A stretch of 64,000 nt of DNA from JARKQH01 sp964631605 (GTDB taxonomy: Bacteria; Verrucomicrobiota; Verrucomicrobiia; Limisphaerales; UBA8199). Positions 61,409 through 64,000 of the stretch are shown here, piece after piece; position 1 is the stretch's first letter; each line of letters opens with the position of its first letter. Position numbers and translations under genes: made by a program. The notes under the pieces were generated by a model. It searched no databases. It was not told where the DNA came from and saw nothing but the letters and a program-made list of their open reading frames with translations. The DNA lies in the NCBI GenBank assembly GCA_964631605.1, contig CAZVYG010000011.1:1-64000 (forward strand), written 5' to 3'.

Positions 61409-61814
61409 CCCGTTGATTTGGCAATCCGGGATCGAGTTCGGCTTGCAGGCGGTCGGCGAATTCCAGCGGGAGGAACGGCCGGTCAAGTGCCTCCTGCGCG
61501 ACCGGGGGCCAATGCTGGAAGCGGTGACCTTCGCCGCTCTGCAGTATGGCCTGTTGCCAATGGTGGAGTGGACGCGGCATTGGCCCCACTGGCTCAGGCC
61601 GAACGATGTGGCCGTGTTCCCACGCGTCGCTCCGGGGGACGCGGGTCCTATCCAGGAAGCGCTCCGCCAAAACGCAACGGTGATCACGAGCGATCCCGGG
61701 ATTGTCATTCAGCATGCGCTGCTTCGACAGTTTCCGCGCCGCGATGTCGCCGCCCTGGTCCAATGTCTGGTGGAGGTGCGAGCCCAATCCCGCGAAACGC
61801 CTCTCACGGTTTAG
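61389..61814 (+). CDS. Stand-alone GT-B C-terminal half-like protein
   Basis: 141 residues. It reads like only the nucleotide-sugar-binding half of a GT4 enzyme: MRIVFPDPLIWQSGIEFGLQ aligns with IRIVMVGSLIWLKGYEYALM of the protein just upstream, and PGDAGPIQEALRQNATVITSD aligns with EGLANVVLEAMACGLPVVSTD. The catalytic second glutamate region is changed (PIQEAL) and no acceptor domain exists, so enzyme activity is doubtful. It may be a decayed duplicate or a regulatory half-domain. ATG 61389 lies within the upstream gene's last codons. Confidence 0.55.
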   Translation: MRIVFPDPLIWQSGIEFGLQAVGEFQREERPVKCLLRDRGPMLEAVTFAALQYGLLPMVEWTRHWPHWLRPNDVAVFPRVAPGDAGPIQEALRQNATVITSDPGIVIQHALLRQFPRRDVAALVQCLVEVRAQSRETPLTV

Positions 61815-61872
61815 AACTGCTCCTCTGTGTCCATCCGGGCTTGAACTGCCTGTTCTGGGATAGCAGTTCAAC

Positions 61873-62964
61873 ATGAACTTATCCAAGCCATTGGCGGTTC
61901 CGAAACGCATCCTGATTGCCGGTTACGAAATCGGCGGCCAGATGCAGCTGCTCGCGGAGACGATGCGCAAGCGCTGGCATCAGGCTACGGCCTCGGCTTA
62001 CAATGAGGACTTTCGCGGTTACCAGAATGACATCATGTTGGCCCGCCCAGGTGCTCGGGGTACACTGTCGCGCTTTCTGTTTTTTCTCTGGGCTCTGGCT
62101 CATTATGACATCTTCCACTTCTTCTGGGGCATCAGCCTGCTGGGCTGGAGGCGTTGGCACAACCTTGACCTGCCGCTGCTTCGATTCTTTGGCAAAAGAA
62201 TCATCGTTCATTTCCGCGGACTGGACGTGGTGGACATCGCCTACTTCGATTGGCTCCGAGAGTCCGCTCGTGGCTCTGCCGGGCCTAAGCCTCCCATGAG
62301 TCGTCCGGACCAGCAGCGGAAGCTGAGGAAGTGGTTGAAATATGCCGATGTCGTCCTGGTCTCTGAGCCTGACCTCCATGGGGTCGTGCCCAACGCCATC
62401 CTCTCGCCCCAGGTCATTGACATGCAGTATTGGCAACCCACCCGTCAGCCCCAGTCGCTTCAGGATGGCATCATTCGCATCGTCCACGCCCCCTCGAGCC
62501 GGCGGAAGAAAGGCACCGATTTCATCGAGAAATCCATTGCTGAACTGCAGGCCAAGGGCCTGCCGGTTGAATTGGTGCTCGCAGAAAAGCTCCCGCATCA
62601 CAAGATCAGAGAGCTTTACGAGCTTAGCGACATCGGCCTCGACCAGGTGCTTTACGGCTGGCACGGCAAGGTCTCGGTCGAACTCATGGCTTTGGGCAAA
62701 CCGGTTGTCTGCTACATCAATCCGGAGTATCGCAAGTACCGTCCTGATCTGCCGATTGTCAGCGCCGGCCCGGCGGAATTGACGCCGGTATTGCAGGACC
62801 TGGCGAAGGATACTGCCAAGCGCGCCGAGTTGGGCAGGAGGTCCCGCGAATACGTCCTTAGATATCACGACGTGGAGGTGGTGGTGGACCAGTTATTCAA
62901 CCTTTATGGCATCGCGCAGAAGTCCCGGGTGCAGGAGAGCGTTCCCAATGCAAAGACGTGGTGA
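61873..62964 (+). CDS. GT4-like glycosyltransferase (EPS)
   Basis: 363 residues. GT-B type: KRILIAGYEIGGQMQLLAET at the start, IIVHFRGLDVVDIAYFDW, IRIVHAPSSRRKKGTDFIEK and the donor-site SVELMALGKPVVCYINPEYR. The same HAPS..KKGT and ALGKPVVCY elements occur in the N-terminal domain of the 1242-residue fusion, so the two are paralogues. It probably adds a sugar in EPS assembly. A 58-bp gap separates it from the half-domain gene. Confidence 0.82.
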   Translation: MNLSKPLAVPKRILIAGYEIGGQMQLLAETMRKRWHQATASAYNEDFRGYQNDIMLARPGARGTLSRFLFFLWALAHYDIFHFFWGISLLGWRRWHNLDLPLLRFFGKRIIVHFRGLDVVDIAYFDWLRESARGSAGPKPPMSRPDQQRKLRKWLKYADVVLVSEPDLHGVVPNAILSPQVIDMQYWQPTRQPQSLQDGIIRIVHAPSSRRKKGTDFIEKSIAELQAKGLPVELVLAEKLPHHKIRELYELSDIGLDQVLYGWHGKVSVELMALGKPVVCYINPEYRKYRPDLPIVSAGPAELTPVLQDLAKDTAKRAELGRRSREYVLRYHDVEVVVDQLFNLYGIAQKSRVQESVPNAKTW

Positions 62965-63008
62965 ACGATGTGTCCCCAACCCGTGTGCTCGCCCCATGTG
63001 GCCGTCCT

Positions 63009-64000
63009 ATGAGCCGATCAGCCAGGATTGATCTCATCTTGACAAGCCCGGGGAAGCCTCTTTGGTCGCTCGGCGGAACCTCTACCTGCGAGCCCACGGC
63101 GGCAGCTCTGCATAATTCTCATCGGAGTTGGCTGGAAAGACGCACCACTGAAGCTGCGCTCTTCTGGGACCCTTCGCTGGGCCAGCCCCCCGAACACAAA
63201 ATTCTCAAAGCGCTAGACCAGCCTGGGGACCTTTGGCATGCCGGCCTCTGCCTGGGCACCCGGGGGCTGCCGGGCACACTAAACTTCGTCCAACCAACGT
63301 GGATGTTCAATCGCGATCCATCGTCCGCAATCGAGGCCACCTCCTGGCGCGTCTCCCTCCGCGCCTGCCTCGTCCGCACCGAAGTGATTCGAAAAATGGG
63401 TTTTCTCCGCCCTGAATTCGAGACCCTCGAGGCTGCCGCCCTCGAATGGGGCCATCGCCTCCTCCTCAACGGCGTCCTCATGCGACATGTGCCCGGTTTG
63501 TTGCCAAACGGACCACCGACCACTGACCACCGACCACTGACCACCGTCAGTTCGCCGTCGTCCGACTTTCGGCTTTCAGGTTTCAAATCTCATCCCTCAA
63601 ACGACTCTCAACTCTCAACCCTCAACTCTCAACTGCCTTTCAGCGATGAATTGCGCTTCGCCTACTATCGCTTTGGACGCCAGTGGGCCGCCTGGGCCAT
63701 GTTCCGTGCCCTGATGACGCATTACACCACTCTCCCCATCGCCCTCCGCGCCTGGCGGGAAGTGATGTCTTCCCCCCGCCCACCCGACCCGCCGCCGCTT
63801 CGGGGGTCAGAGATCCGCGGTCAGAAGTCAGGAGTCAGAAGTCAGAGGCCAGACCCCCAGGTTTCAGGTTTCAGCCCTCATCCCTCTCGGCAATCGTCCT
63901 CCGACCTCCGTCCTCCGACCTCTGGCAATTCCGCGCCCCCCGTCCTCTGTCCTCTGTCTCCCGGCCAGGCCCGCGTCACCGTCCTCATCCCCACCGTTGA
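63009..64000 (+). CDS. Glycosyltransferase-like protein with repeat-derived segments, 3' end beyond window
   Basis: Open frame of 330 codons without a stop up to the window edge. Residues 1-165 (IDLILTSPGKPLWSLGGTST, VIRKMGFLRPEFETLEAAAL) look like the end of a GT2/GT-A domain, with a FLRPEF.. acceptor-like block. Then come a polar stretch of translated heptanucleotides (about 168-209), a helical part (ELRFAYYRFGRQWAAWAMFR), a second repeat stretch (about 266-319) and finally GQARVTVLIPTV, the usual start of a GT2 domain that continues outside. The start is ATG 63009; a GTG at 62961 overlapping the previous stop (GTGA) is possible. Confidence 0.65.
   Translation, partial: MSRSARIDLILTSPGKPLWSLGGTSTCEPTAAALHNSHRSWLERRTTEAALFWDPSLGQPPEHKILKALDQPGDLWHAGLCLGTRGLPGTLNFVQPTWMFNRDPSSAIEATSWRVSLRACLVRTEVIRKMGFLRPEFETLEAAALEWGHRLLLNGVLMRHVPGLLPNGPPTTDHRPLTTVSSPSSDFRLSGFKSHPSNDSQLSTLNSQLPFSDELRFAYYRFGRQWAAWAMFRALMTHYTTLPIALRAWREVMSSPRPPDPPPLRGSEIRGQKSGVRSQRPDPQVSGFSPHPSRQSSSDLRPPTSGNSAPPVLCPLSPGQARVTVLIPTV
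63511..63636 (+). repeat. Composite 18-unit heptanucleotide array
   Basis: 126 bp in one phase: GACCACC/GACCACT five units (63511-63545), transitional units, TTTCGGC, TTTCAGG, TTTCAAA, TCTCATC, CCTCAAA (63567-63601), then CGACTCT, CAACTCT, CAACCCT, CAACTCT, CAACTGC. Three unrelated unit families share one register. 126 is a multiple of 21, so the reading frame is kept. Confidence 0.85.
63806..63966 (+). repeat. Composite heptanucleotide array near the right edge
   Basis: About 22 or 23 units in one phase: GTCAGAA/GTCAGGA/GTCAGAG (63820-63847), TTTCAGG, TTTCAGC (63862-63875), TCCTCCG/ACCTCCG (63897-63924), then TCTGTCC, TCTGTCT (63946-63959). Translated as a polar, Ser/Pro-rich segment before a new glycosyltransferase domain. 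Confidence 0.85.

Overview
The window is high-GC chromosomal DNA from a Gram-negative bacterium, most likely of the PVC group and probably Verrucomicrobiota (inference). Supporting signs are a Tat-exported Gfo/Idh/MocA oxidoreductase followed by an exported HEAT-repeat protein, a pseudopilin-like C-terminal domain of a kind I associate with this phylum, an exosortase-EpsI fusion inside an exopolysaccharide locus, large exported coiled-coil/TPR and VCBS proteins, and a GT10 fucosyltransferase. No rRNA, tRNA, CRISPR array or intact insertion sequence was seen.

Layout. 1-3.2 kb (minus): HEAT-repeat protein (cut by the window edge) and oxidoreductase. 3.4-7.9 kb (plus): RND adaptor lipoprotein and RND permease, followed by a GH10 xylanase remnant on the minus strand. 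8.3-11.3 kb (plus): two membrane-anchored coiled-coil proteins and a multipass acyltransferase-like protein. 11.3-14.1 kb (minus): Fur-family regulator, SufB and SufC, with a candidate Fur/PerR box upstream. 14.3-20.1 kb: envelope glycan genes, with four tightly overlapping glycosyltransferases and a methyltransferase on minus and a GT9 transferase on plus. 20.2-33.8 kb (plus): BON protein, SucA, SucB, ParB, a PfkB kinase, peptide deformylase, an exported coiled-coil/TPR protein, an exported VCBS protein and RimO. 33.8-37.2 kb: FabG, a VapBC module, a broken GHKL ATPase gene, an HNH endonuclease and a possible transposase scrap. 37.2-40.2 kb (minus): a large PAS/GAF histidine kinase.

40.9-64 kb is a one-directional exopolysaccharide locus: AraC-type regulator, outer-membrane barrel, Wza-like export protein, Wzc-like tyrosine kinase, four-helix-bundle protein, exosortase-EpsI fusion, GT4, three genes that fit UDP-ManNAc3NAcA synthesis (aminotransferase, dehydrogenase/acetyltransferase fusion, 2-epimerase), a Wzx-like flippase, a deacetylase-like protein, a GT4-deacetylase-GT4 fusion, further glycosyltransferases and a last gene that runs off the right edge. 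Together these would make, modify, flip and export a surface polysaccharide.

The most unusual feature is confined, by eye, to this locus: dense arrays of tandem 7-base units of many sequence families (TTTCAGG, GCAGAAA, CTCCGAC, TCCTCCG, GACCACC, CAACTCT, GTCAGAA, TTGCTGC and others). They lie between genes and inside the reading frames. Inside genes they form extra hydrophilic loops of the exosortase, the linker of a fusion enzyme and the hydrophobic core of a signal peptide. Because 7 is not a multiple of 3, gain or loss of one unit would shift the frame, so the locus looks like a candidate for slippage-driven variation. Just upstream of the exosortase, tandem 48-bp copies of its own start region form mini-ORFs, each ending in TAA directly abutting the next ATG.
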